A stretch of 64,000 nt of DNA from Heloderma charlesbogerti (taxonomy: Eukaryota; Chordata; Lepidosauria; Squamata; Helodermatidae): assembly GCA_026122225.1 (NCBI GenBank), contig JANEZZ010001491.1:186001-250000 (forward strand), written 5' to 3'. A program made the position numbers and the translations under genes. The notes beneath the pieces are model-generated. The model did no database searches. It saw nothing but the letters and a program-made list of their open reading frames with translations, and was not told where the DNA came from. Positions 1 to 10,555 of the stretch are shown here, piece after piece (position 1 is the first letter of the stretch; the number at the start of each line of letters is the position of its first letter).

Positions 1-575
1 TCTTAGTTGCAACTTAGGGCCACTGCTTACGTCAGCACCACCACATAGTTATTCTCTGTCTAGGTCTACGGATGATGGAATTATTCCATGTGGATGTGGT
101 TGCCAACATGTGAGAGCTTGTCAAATGTCATCCCCCACCTCAACCCCACTGCACTGGTTTTTTCATGTTAGTCACTGCCATTACATGAATGTGCAATGCT
201 GCACAGACTATCCATGTGGATCTGTTTGTCCGCTCTCCTCTGAGATACATAGCAGGTGAGACTGCATGATCTTTGTTCAGAGGCAAGATGGGGAAGAAGA
301 AAGGTATGCTTTAGAAATGTTTGCATCACAAGAGATTCTGCAATACTGTACTTTAATAATAATTCAGAATGATAATATTGCCCTTCAGATGACCAGAAAT
401 GGGCACTTCTGGAATCTGTAAGAGTCAGTCTCTCATGTTCAGGGTGTTGATGACTAACACAGATGTGTGTTGGCAGGTAGGCTTGCAAATAACGTTTGTG
501 GTCTAATAGCTTCCTTGAATTTGTTGGCAAAATCCATACACGAGGTACACTTTTAAACTGTGAAGAGTTACTGAC

Positions 576-704
576 CTTTTCGTCACTGGTAGTGGACTCT
601 GGATGAGGTAAGGGGCTATCCTGGTGGGTTGTCTCGACAACTGAAGGCTCTTCAATTTTATTTCTAATAATTGGTGTTGCAAGAGGTGATAAGTCTAGAG
701 GCAT
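576..704 (-). CDS. ATF2: ATF2 fourth coding exon
   Basis: 129 bases, 43 whole codons, from MPLDLSPLATPIIRNK to PESTTSDEK. Acceptor TTCCAG before 704, donor GTCAGT after 576. Both boundaries are in phase 0, so skipping it would keep the frame. The next exon is not in the window. Confidence 0.95.
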
Positions 705-3700
705 CTGGAAGATTTAACAGACAGATAAATTTTAAAAGCTGCATATCAACAAGCAGGTATCTCTTTAAACAGCAGGCAATTTACAATCAAGTCAACAGTA
801 CCATCATCTCTTTTCAGTCAGTTCTGGCAGTAATAAAATGTGTAATGACAGGAAATTACTTTCTGCCACCCATTTTTCATTAAAAAAGTATTATAATACA
901 AGTTAGATAACTTCATCCCTAGTGAGAGCCACGGATATGTTTGATTACTTATTTATTTAAAACATTTATATACCACTCCATATCTAAACAGATTCCAGAA
1001 CAGTGAATAATAAGAGATAAAATAGTACAAGGATAAAAAGGACGAAATACCATATTAAAATTATTTCTAAAAAACAAGCAGAATGCCAATAAAAATGATG
1101 GCAGATTAGTTAAGGAAGGCTTCCTGGAATAGGGCTGTTTTGAGGAGGTGCTGGAAGCAACACAGTGTTCGTGCCTGCCTGACCTTGAGGCAAGGAGTTA
1201 CATTAAATTAGCTGCCAGTTAGGATACTTTTAATACTTTTATATCCTTTTTCAAGCAAAATAACATTAAATGGCAATATTTTGGTCTCCTTTAGAGTTAC
1301 TCCTACTCCAGCTGTGAGATTACATGTCAGAATAGGGTTTTTTTTAATAGAAAAGTTACTCGTCCTACTAGGACCCTTCAAAGAATATTTCATCCAAGTA
1401 CAGTTTCCATGATATTTTTCCACACTAATGCTTTTTCTACTGGTGCAAGATTCCTAACGTCAAAGAGAGTTCAGACAGTACCATACAAAGGAATTTCGTT
1501 TTAACCCTCTATGTTAACATACTTTCTTGATGTCATCTTCAGAAGCTTTTTTGAATTCATTTTCGAAAGGACTTGCTAATTCATTGAATAAACCCACTTC
1601 TTCACAATTCTTCAGGAATCGAGTTGGCGTTGGGGTCTGATCTATGATAAAAGAGAAATATATGATTTGCACTCCTGCTTAAGTACAGATTTGTTTTTAT
1701 ATGTATTTGCAAATCAATGCCAATATTATTAATGTCTCAAGCACTTAAAATCTGCACCTGATCCTAACAGGAGTGTAGTACCAGCAACATTAAAGGGTTT
1801 GCTCTAAATGACTCTATTTTTAAAGTTCAGAATGCTACCTTTAAGCAAAATAATTCCTTTTATCATCAGTATTACCAATATCAACACCACAATTAGAAAG
1901 TCTTTAAGGGCAGAAGAGCAGAAGGACCTGTTAGATTTGTAAAAACAGACCTTACAAACTGGACAAGATATTATAGCTTTGAAATGAGGGATATTTCAAG
2001 TAATTGTTGTTGTTGTTTTTTGTTGTTGCTAATAGTTGCTCCTCTGGGCTACAGAGGAAGGAGCGTGACACTGCACTGGAACCTCCAAATAAAAATGTCA
2101 TAAGATGGCATGCAACTATAGGAAGAGCTTCCTCACCCAAATACAAGGGAAAATCCAGGAAGAATTTAAAATAATATCAATTCCATCTTGGAAATAATGA
2201 TTCTACAGCTTATGGATAGAACAGTTGGAGCTAAAAAGTTTAAACACAAGGACTAGTTTGTACACCTTGGCTGCAAGTTTTCACCCATTTGCTGGGGAAT
2301 TGTTTCTATCCATTCAATCAGGGCTTATTCCCAACAAGTGAGAGAATGATTGCAACCCTATTAAAACATACTAATGAAGATGAGCTTTAGTTTCCACTGT
2401 CATTGTTGAATATACAATAAAATATTATCCCAACACAAAATGAACTTGCGTTATGGGATCAATTAAGGAGTTCTAGTGACAGTCACTATATAATGGCTGA
2501 AATTAAATGACAAGGCAAAAAGATATTTAGGAAATCATGATATTCTATTGCTTGCCCTTTATGCAACCACCAAAGAGTAAACACACACACATAAATGTGT
2601 GAAAAAGCAAGCAAGCTACATGTTATTCATACTATAGTGGCCCAAGACTGTGTTAGTAAAAGTGTTCTTGTGTTGGAGACAATGGTCTACCTTCCACAGA
2701 GTGTAATTTGTATTTAGAATATACATAGTTACATATTAAAACTGCCTGTAGAGCGGGGGTGTGTGTGTGTGCAAAGTAGATCTCCAGATGTTTGGAACTT
2801 CACCTCCCAGTATTCCTGAACACTAGCCATGCTGGCAGCGGCTTCTGGGAGTTGAAATCCAAAACATCCAGAGATCTAACTTCTGCCCACCCCCGCTGCA
2901 GAGGATCAACATTACACACAATTCTACTATATCAATGCTGAATGACATAAAATATATTTGAATTAGACATAGAATCATAGAACAGTAGGGTTGGAAGGGG
3001 CCTATAAGACCATCGAGTCCAACCCCCTGCTCAGTGCAGGAATCCAGGTCAAAGCATCCCTGACAAGCGGCTCTCCAGCCTAGTCTTGAATGCCTCCAGT
3101 GTGGGACAGCCCACTACGTCCCTAGGTAATTGTCATATTGCTCTAGCAGTCAGGAAGTTTTTCCTGATGTTCAGCTGGAATTTGGCTTTCTGTAACCTGA
3201 GCCCATTGTTCTGTGTCCTGCACTCTGGGATGATCAAGAAGAGATCCTGGCCTTCCTCTCAATTAGGTTGAGAAAAACAGATAACAGTTTGCAAGTACTT
3301 TACTACCACTCAGTGTATCTTCCTATCAAGTGTGGACTTTTACAAAATAACAACAACAATGAGTGGGATCCAGAAAATGCAAGTGGAGTTCTGATTGGGC
3401 AATGGGACTTTCTTACCTTCTCCTGACTCATTGCAGCCCCCTATTGTTCCAAAATTCAGCTCTTGATGGTCAATGATCTCTCCCAAACAGTGTGGGATAA
3501 GGCATGGGGGGTTTCAGAGGAAAGGGAGAATTGGCAGAATTTGGGTGGACCCATCTTGCAAGGGTGGGTGTGCATTTCAGCTTTGGATGTAATTCATTAC
3601 TAAACTGGGGACTGTTTTTGTCAATTATTAGTGTTTCAGGAAAAAGTAGCAGAGAATGTGAAGGTCTGATAGGCTAATGCTTAAAAGCATCACACATTAT

Positions 3701-6700
3701 TCCTCTAGAGAGGTCAGATATGGTGCCTTTCAGAACCCCAGCTCTTCATTCTTTATGTAAACAATATAGTTGATGAATTTCAAGACAACTTATTTCCTTC
3801 TTTTGGTACTTGGTAAGTAACTTGTAAAAGGACGTTTGAGAGGACAAGATCACCATAAGGGAAGAGACTGTTAAAGATATAAAAATCAGATAGTATATAC
3901 TTTGACATTGATTTTGAGACCAATTTTTTAAAAAGCTTTAAAATGAATTTATGAACAGAAGCACTTATAGATATTTATCCCATAACCATTTATGGGCACA
4001 TGACATTCATTTAAATAGGATTGTGCATGTAAGCATTTTCTAGAATCAGTACCTTCCTCTAATTGCCAGGTATGATTTACTAAAACAGCTTTTACAAAGC
4101 CCAGTTTAACTTGACAGCTCTTTATTATTTAGAAGTCAAATCCTGTACAGACAGAGCGATATGAGTGACAAGGCAAAGGACAACACGTTACTTTACAAAA
4201 AATAGTTTGCAATATTTTGATATTATTTCTAATGAGCCTACTAATTCTAATGAGAATTAAAGTCATATACAAAAAATACACAAAATATGTGCACATTCTA
4301 AAAGAAAGATGGATTAATAAAAATATATACTAACCAGCTACAATGACACTGTCATTACGAGCTGGACCAAATTTCAGTGTCATCTCATGTTTATGTTTAT
4401 GGACAGCCAAATGATCCTCGTTGGTAAAACGCTGTGGCAAAAAGTTTTAAAATATATATAGTTATAAATTTGAATGTTGACTAAGGTGATAACAACATGG
4501 AGAATCATTTTCACAATAGGTTAAAAGCCATTAGCAATAAGTTAATAGCTGATTTTTAAAATATGAAAATGTTGATGGTACAGAGGGGCAATAATACTTT
4601 TAGCATCCATTGGCCAAAAAGATTTTTTTAAAATCTTCAAAATGTCTTCAGAGCTTAAGTAGCATCATCATAAATACCAAGAGGCTCATATCAATTTTTA
4701 ACAATTTCACCCAACCTGGAACCTCTTTTTGATGAGCAGCTACACAATGGTTTCAGGATTGTAATAAATCTAACAAATCACATATATGACAGCCTCACAA
4801 TGGAATTTCTCAGTTTATAAAGTGATTAATTTTAACTGCTAAACATTAATAAAGAGAAAAGAAATGGGAAAACTATAGTTTCTCTTGTGCCGAACTCCTT
4901 TCTTTTTAGTACATGGGAGAGCTTAAAAATCACTTTGTGGTTTCTTTAGGTGCAACTTCAGAAAAACAACTTAGTTCAAATTCAAGTGCACACGGACATG
5001 CTTGTGCCCCTCTTGATGGTGGCCATGACTCTTGGCACTGCAGTACCATACTGGCATTTTATTTCTCAGAATATAAAACTGGAATGGCTCAAAACAATTG
5101 AAATGTTAAAATCTCCTAGACCATATTAGACTGAAACAAGAGCATAAATTACAACACTTTAAAGTAACTGATAATTATAACTCAAACAATATTTTCTCTG
5201 ACATACCTGTATTTTTTTAATCTGTTGCTCTCACACCGGTCAGTACTTTGGTATGTATAATAATTAACAAAGGTGGAAGGAGGCAGCAATATCTACTGTC
5301 CCCAGTTCTAAAATACTGAATATATCAGTAAAATGTTCCTGAGCTGTAAGATTACAGTATATTGGCCAAGGTCCCATCTGTATAATGAGCCATGAATGTT
5401 GTTGAAGCTCCTTCTTACCAGTCCTACAATCCTGTCTGTCTAGCTAATGTTATGAAAAGGGACAATGCATCTGATGCCATAACTGGCCTGTATCATTCTG
5501 GAGAGTGAGCTAGCTTTTAACCATAGGTTTGCAAAACCATTTCTGTCATGAAAGGTCTTAATGTAGATCCCAGATGCAACAGTCCTATTGGCTATCATTG
5601 ATTCAGCTGCTCTGATATTACATAGGATCTTGCAACTCTTGGATCAGACAGTTGGGCCAGTAGATGGGGAAGCCTTTGATTCTGAATGCTGAGGTCCACT
5701 GACAACTTTGGTTTGATTAAAAGAGTGCTCTTCTATATTTATGCAATAAGGTTCCAAATGATAGTGTATGGTCGTAGATCATTTGAGCAGTCTTTTAGAC
5801 ACCTGGCAAAACAGAGAGGCTTGTGCTTACAAGATTGGATTCTTGAAATCCATTCTTTAAAATTGCTTCTCATACTTGGTATTTCTAATACTTTTAGTCC
5901 AGTAATTAGTACAGCCAAAATGTAAGTCTATACTTTGCAGTTACCTCTCTCTCTGACATTTATATCTAACTAAATTCCCATTATAGATATAGAAACAAGT
6001 AGAAACCAAATTACAGAAATGCAACCACCCACAGCCATAAGAACCATGCTGATGTTGTTCTGTTCTTGAGAGGTTTCCCATGAAGAAAAAAGTTGTTGGA
6101 TCAGTCTGAAAGTTTAAGAAGTTTCATTTCTAACTTAGAGAAATTACATTTACTACTGAAGGTGATTATACGAAAAATAACTTTTTACAGTGGTCATTCC
6201 ATTATAAAAACACACAAACAACCTGCAACATGAGCTCCTGTTAGAGGAAATATGCTGTAAAATCCTTATACATATGGGATAGGAATACAGGAACCATGAA
6301 ATTGGAATTTTATACAAATGGAGACACCAGTCCAAGACTGATGATACGGTACAATGTTTATTAAAGAAAGCTCAGGGCATCACTTTGCAACCACTATATC
6401 ATTTATCATAATTGGAATAAATGGGTACTGCACTATTCTTCAGAAACAAGGGAAACAATACTTTAACATGAGTTAACATATTGCACATTTTAATCCATTA
6501 ATATATATTTTTCAATGAAGTACCACATCCAAAATCTATTATTTTAGTCCATTCTATCCTGGTAATTCTAAAAAGATATTAACAAAAGTCATCTGTGAGT
6601 TGCTTTTCCTGATCCATCCAGCCTTCTGAATGTAGATTCCCCCTTGAATCTGGAACTATCACAAAAATAGGTGCCAATATATTTAGTTCCAGGCTACACA

Positions 6701-7047
6701 CAATTTCCATTGCTGGACTGGGGCTGTGTTTGCTGTTCAGTGAAGCAACACTAAGATCCATTACTTGTTTGGAGGCTGGGGGACTGAACCTTATGCTCCT
6801 CACCCCACCTGACAACAGGAAACTCTTGACAGTTGAGTGTGTGCAGCATGCCTGGCATGAATAGGGCAGTTGCCTCTCACAATAACTTTAAGCAATGAGC
6901 GGAAATGTTCTTCGGACGCAAACTAAAATATAAACCACTTCTTCTGATATAACAAATGTTTCTCTGTTGACTGACATGAATAGAACTAACATATATTACC
7001 TGTCCACATCCAGGGGCAGTGCATAAAAAGGGTTTGTCATCACTCAT
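576..7047 (-). CDS. ATF2: ATF2, cyclic-AMP-dependent transcription factor ATF-2, N-terminal part (four coding exons; continues beyond the left edge)
   Basis: ATF2 is a nuclear bZIP transcription factor that binds CRE sites as a homodimer or with JUN and is activated by JNK/p38. Coding exons, in transcript order: 7000-7047, 4335-4431, 1523-1641 and 576-704. All junctions have AG acceptors and GT donors, and the phases join into 131 codons with no stop. Seen in the translation: a C2H2 zinc finger (C9, C14, H27, H31 counting from MSDD), then the TPTPTRF activation motif whose Thr51/Thr53 match the known Thr69/Thr71 phospho-sites of the 505-residue human form, then MPLDLSPLATP and the acidic SDEK end. 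As I recall human ATF2, exon lengths match codon for codon; one change seen is IIRNK for IIRSK. The Q-rich middle, bZIP and C-terminus lie outside the window. The start chosen is the MSDDKPF Met; an in-frame upstream ATG is blocked by a TAG. Confidence 0.96.
945..1200 (-). mobile_element. L2-type LINE 3' fragment
   Basis: Starts with an ATTTATTT run followed by a degraded form of the 'atataccactcc' 3' terminus shared by other L2 copies in this window, and runs into a degenerate C-terminal ORF2 region. 5'-truncated and old. Confidence 0.5.
1523..1641 (-). CDS. ATF2: ATF2 third coding exon (stress-kinase activation domain)
   Basis: 119 bases encoding DQTPTPTRFLKNCEEVG through to ASEDDIKK. Holds the paired Thr-Pro sites phosphorylated by JNK/p38 in the known family. 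Acceptor ATAG before 1641; donor GTATGT after 1523. Confidence 0.95.
2745..2905. mobile_element. Palindromic MITE, 'CCAGATGTTT' family
   Basis: Two arms are inverted copies of each other: CTCCAGATGTTTGGAA on the left and CAAAACATCCAGAGATC on the right, with CTCCCAG / CTGGGAG inside. The same family recurs at 22745, 25270, 30405, 31570 and 58835. Terminal arms near 65 bases and no coding capacity fit a non-autonomous DNA transposon (hAT-like by inference). Confidence 0.7.
2966..3270 (-). mobile_element. CR1 LINE 3' fragment
   Basis: Begins AGAATCATAGAA followed by 'gggttggaaggggcctataagacc', the complement of the CR1 3' terminus with its ATTCTATG tail, and continues into the reverse complement of the ORF2 end. 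CR1 is the dominant LINE of sauropsids. Confidence 0.85.
4335..4431 (-). CDS. ATF2: ATF2 second coding exon
   Basis: 97 bases encoding RFTNEDHLAVHKHKHEMTL and onward to NDSVIVA plus one base. Completes the C2H2 finger with its two His. Acceptor CACAG before 4431; donor GTTAGT after 4335. Confidence 0.95.
7000..7047 (-). CDS. ATF2: ATF2 first coding exon (whole exon 7000-7069)
   Basis: Encodes MSDDKPFLCTAPGCGQ, the first half of the zinc finger (both Cys). Acceptor AG at 7071-7070, donor GT at 6999-6998. The first 22 bases of the exon (7069-7048) are upstream of the Met and contain the end of an upstream ORF with TAG at 7053-7051. Confidence 0.95.
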
Positions 7048-7050
7048 ATT

Positions 7051-7445
7051 CTACAGGTCCTTGTATTGCCTACATGGGAACAACAAACATTTTCAATGTC
7101 AGAACACAAACCTTGCAAAGATTCTGCACAAACCTCCAAATATATTATTATTTTCCCAGTATACAGCATCACTATATAACCAAGCCTCAAAAGCAACCAA
7201 GCCTATTTCAATTAGTATATTAACAGTTTGGAAGGCATACTTCTAAAATCATGTGAGGAAAGCAAAGAACGCCCAAATATTTGGGGCATTTCTGTCTGTC
7301 AGCAGTGAAACTAAGTCTCACGTATGCCTATACATGCCAAGTTGAAATTTCTACAAAATATAGAAGTTGTTTTATTAATAAAACAGAATATGAATGTACT
7401 GCAGTATATCTACCTGGCAGATTTCACATGTAAGCCAAAATTCAT
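7051..7445 (-). other. ATF2 in-frame upstream ORF, 16 codons, spliced (7414-7445 joined to 7051-7069)
   Basis: Reads MNFGLHVKSARQYKDL then TAG at 7053-7051, then AAT, then the ATF2 ATG at 7047, all in one frame. It aligns without gaps to the 18-residue N-terminal extension of the 505-residue human ATF2, where, from memory of that entry, the codon at the TAG position is Trp. In this genome the extension is therefore a uORF ending one codon before the main start, which should limit ordinary reinitiation. Readthrough of the UAG would give the extended protein. Confidence 0.8.
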
Positions 7446-7488
7446 ATGGTGAACGACTTATTATAGCCTCCTTTTCATGACAGTGGTT
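7414..7488 (-). other. ATF2: ATF2 5'UTR exon with two upstream ATGs
   Basis: 75-base exon with acceptor TTTGCAG before 7488 and donor GTAGAT after 7414, recognised by similarity to the ATF2 leader. It contains two upstream ATGs. The one at 7478 opens a 5-codon ORF (MKRRL, stop 7463-7461). The one at 7445 is in frame with the ATF2 start and reads across the splice into the next exon. Confidence 0.85.
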
Positions 7489-7894
7489 CTGCAAATTAAG
7501 GGGGGAAAGTCAATTATTAAATTATTACTTTCCTATCCTACCTGAGAGGCTTGGAATGGATTATAATATATCCTTATATGAATTATCTTCAGAACAACAC
7601 TGTGAGATAAATTAGACTGATAAATAGATAAAATACACTTTTTTCCATGTAAGTGGTCCTGACAATCCCTGGGTTAGTGGACATGAATATAATGTGTGAA
7701 GTAGGTGGATGTGGATATGGAAAACAGAAAATCCCTTGATCGTGACAGAATTCCCTTTAGCAACTGTGATTACAGACCTGTTGCTAGCTACATACAGGAG
7801 AGTGCACACATTACATTCGTCCATGCATACACCTGGAGACAGTCAAACCTGCTCACTGGGGAAAAATATTATCTTCACCTATCCTCAGAGATAG

Positions 7895-8215
7895 TGACCT
7901 GATTTGCACATAACGACAATCCAGAATACAGGTTGTGTATGGGTTGTTGTTGAATTGTGGGCTGTTGATGCATCGTGGATTGTCATTAGGTGCAAATCCT
8001 GCACTATGGTTTAACTATGGGTTGTTAACCACAAACAACCCAGAGTTTACAACCCAACAACAAACCATGAGTTCCCCTCCTGTTTTGTTCATGGTTAACA
8101 ACCCATAGTTAAACCATGGTGCAGGGTTCACATGTAACGACAACCTGCGATTCAAAATTACCCACGATTCAATGACAACTTGTGGGTTGTAATTACATGC
8201 AAACCAGGCCAGTGA
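7895..8215. mobile_element. Palindromic MITE, about 320 bases
   Basis: Large inverted repeat: the stretch near 8006-8032 (TGCACTATGGTTTAACTATG) pairs with that near 8091-8124 (CATAGTTAAACCATGGTGCA). Outer ends CCTGATTTGCACATAA and ATGCAAACCAGG are also inverted. AGTGAC flanks both sides, a possible target duplication. No ORF. Confidence 0.65.
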
Positions 8216-8989
8216 CTGCCTCAGCAAGCTTCTTCTTGAAACAAATTTGAACTAGTGTCTCTCTTGCCCTACCCACCCCAACATTACCCAGAGTACCACT
8301 ATCTTCAAAAGAAATAAAGTAATTATCTAGTTTTGCCCTTGTAGATGAGTTATTCAATGCCTTTACTTATCTGGATCCAACACATGATGAATATAACATC
8401 TATGAAACAAACAGCTCTAAATGGAGCAGGCAGTATCATCACCTTTTCTGCCCTCTTTAGTAAAGCATTTTGATGCTGTCTAATGTATACACATATCATG
8501 CATTACAGTAAACCACATATGTGCAGCCTGAGGTGGTCTTCCATTCAGTACGCACAGGAGCTCAAGCTGCTATAAGTACCACATTTCCTTCTGTCACTCA
8601 GGTGAGCAGTAAGCTCTGTGGAGTGTAATGATGATAGGAAGGATGGTGCACAATGATGACTCTCAGCATGTGCCTCCCTCCCCATCATAATTATGCTACA
8701 CCTAACCTGCCAAAGTTTTTAAATGGGGAGGCGAGTACACAAAGAGTCATTGCTGCTTACCTTCCTACTCACTGAAACGTTATGCTTCCCATGCACCGCC
8801 CCCCCCGGATTGGTGCTAGAAAAAACTATTCCTAATGCCAATCAGCTGGGCAGCGGGAAAAGGCATGATGAGATCTCAGCACACAGGAAGATTTAAATCT
8901 CCCTGCACACTAAAATGGAGTGCGGGAGGGGGGAGTGAGTGAGTGTGTGTGTCTCCAACCACCCACCCATCACACATACGGCCCTTGGA
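8216..8989. other. Intronic stretch, nothing recognised
   Basis: No exon, known repeat terminus or structured RNA seen. Contains a C/G-rich run near 8799-8807 and a GAGTGAGTGAGTGTGTG simple stretch near 8934-8952. Confidence 0.4.
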
Positions 8990-9165
8990 GGCCAAACAGC
9001 TGCCCACTCCTGCAGTAATCCAACTGCGACGTTACCCAAGCATGGATCACTATAGTTACCAGGATTGAAATGGGTCCAGATAAACCATTCCTTCCAAGAG
9101 CACCTAGAATTGAACAGCCACCACCTTCCTTGGAACTGTATTCTTCTGGAGGCATGCAAGAGAAG
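8990..9165 (-). mobile_element. L2-type LINE fragment (weak)
   Basis: GCAGTAATCCAACTGCGACG followed by CATGGATCACTATAG resembles the 'gcagtaatccagacgagaag...gcatggataact' segment of the long L2 copy at 56.3 kb. Short and diverged. Confidence 0.45.
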
Positions 9166-10555
9166 CTGCAGTCAGGTCAGCATAAAAAAGAAGCTCAAGT
9201 GGAGTGAAGGTCCTTTTTTTGCCTTGGAAAGAGAGGGAGCTCTCAGAAAGAGATCATCCAGGTAGGGGTATAGATGCATGCCTTGAAGACGGAGAAAGGC
9301 TATCAGTGATATCCTCAGTTTTAACAAGACTCTCAGGCCTCAGGCCAGGCTGAATGGGAGAGCATGATATTGGAAATGCCTGTTGTGGTGGGAGAACTGA
9401 AGGAATCTCCTGTGGGCCAGGGCAATAGGGACATGAAGGTTGACCTCTATGAGGTCTATTGAGGCTAAGTATTCAACTTGATGTACAGCCAGGAGGGTCT
9501 CCATTCTGAATTTGTTGACATATTTCAGATCTAGAATGGATTGCCATGACTCATCTTCCTTCAGGATAACAAACAAAATAAACACCTGAGAACATTTCTA
9601 GGGGTAGACTGGCTCTATTACCCTGATGTCCAGATGGTGCTGAATAGCTTGGGATATAACGGCTTTCTTTGTGACAGGATTCAAGGCAGGGGAGGGGAAA
9701 AATCTGTCTCTGGGGGTGTGGGAAAATTTGATAACCTTCCCAGATTGAGCTGAGCACCCATTTGTGCTTGGATGAGATGTTCCACATGGGAACTCCTGCA
9801 GCTTCCCGCCCACCTGGGTTGTTTCCCATCAGAACTTCTGGTGGGTGGACTTGGATGCCTGTGAGGTGTTGGGATGGTTGGTTCCCTGATGGCTGTTTGG
9901 GGAGAAGCGGGACTGAGACCAGGAGGGTTGAAAGGACCTGCAGTCTCTGGACCTGCCAGGACCTCTGGAGAGACAAAAAGGATAGGACCTGGAGGGCTGA
10001 TTTCTCATCCCTTTTTTGGGATGAAGGTATTGCCTTCTTGTTTCCACTTATCCTTTGAGTGCCTCTTTGCCAAACAAGCAAGCTCCTGTGAAGGGGACAG
10101 GCCAGATTAGCCCTGGAATAGGTGTTAGCATTCCAATGTTTCAGCCACATATAACTCCAGGGGCCCCGCTGTGGTTCTGGCTGAGTAGACTAGAGCATCC
10201 TGGGTGGTGTCCACCATGAAGGCCAATATCTTATATAATTTAAGGGGCCCTCTATGCAGGGCTTTGCTGTCCAAATCAGATTAAGCAAGTCCTCCACCCA
10301 GAGCACGGATGCATGGGCGAAGAGGGAGGAGGTAGAGGATACCCTGATGACTTGCAAGGCGGCTTCATTAATGCTTTTAAGGACGAAGTCAGAGCGTTAC
10401 TCACTGGATCCTTGATTGGGGTACACCTTTTTTGGGAGCAATGGCTCCCAATAAAAGAGCTGTCACTGGGGCATCTACAAGGGGTATCTTATAAATTTTT
10501 CTACTGCTTGGTTTGGAAGGGAATACAATTTTTGCACTATGTTAATGCCCTTTCT

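Larger units (their letters stand above)
705..6999 (-). other. ATF2 introns between coding exons: little recognised
   Basis: Covers 705-1522, 1642-4334 and 4432-6999. Contains an L2 fragment, a MITE and a CR1 fragment listed separately. The rest is AT-rich intron with a short CA run near 2581. Around 3360-3580 there is a weak inverted-repeat look but nothing I can name. No other gene seen. Confidence 0.5.

Noticed and set aside
168..575. Extension of the ATF2 exon past 576 (reads VSNSSQFKSVPRV)
   Set aside because: A good GTCAGT donor ends the exon after SDEK, where the known exon ends; the rest is intron read-through.
9551..10150. 199-codon minus-strand ORF as a novel gene
   Set aside because: It is a frame through decayed DIRS-type sequence; its neighbours read as gag and RT of the same element.
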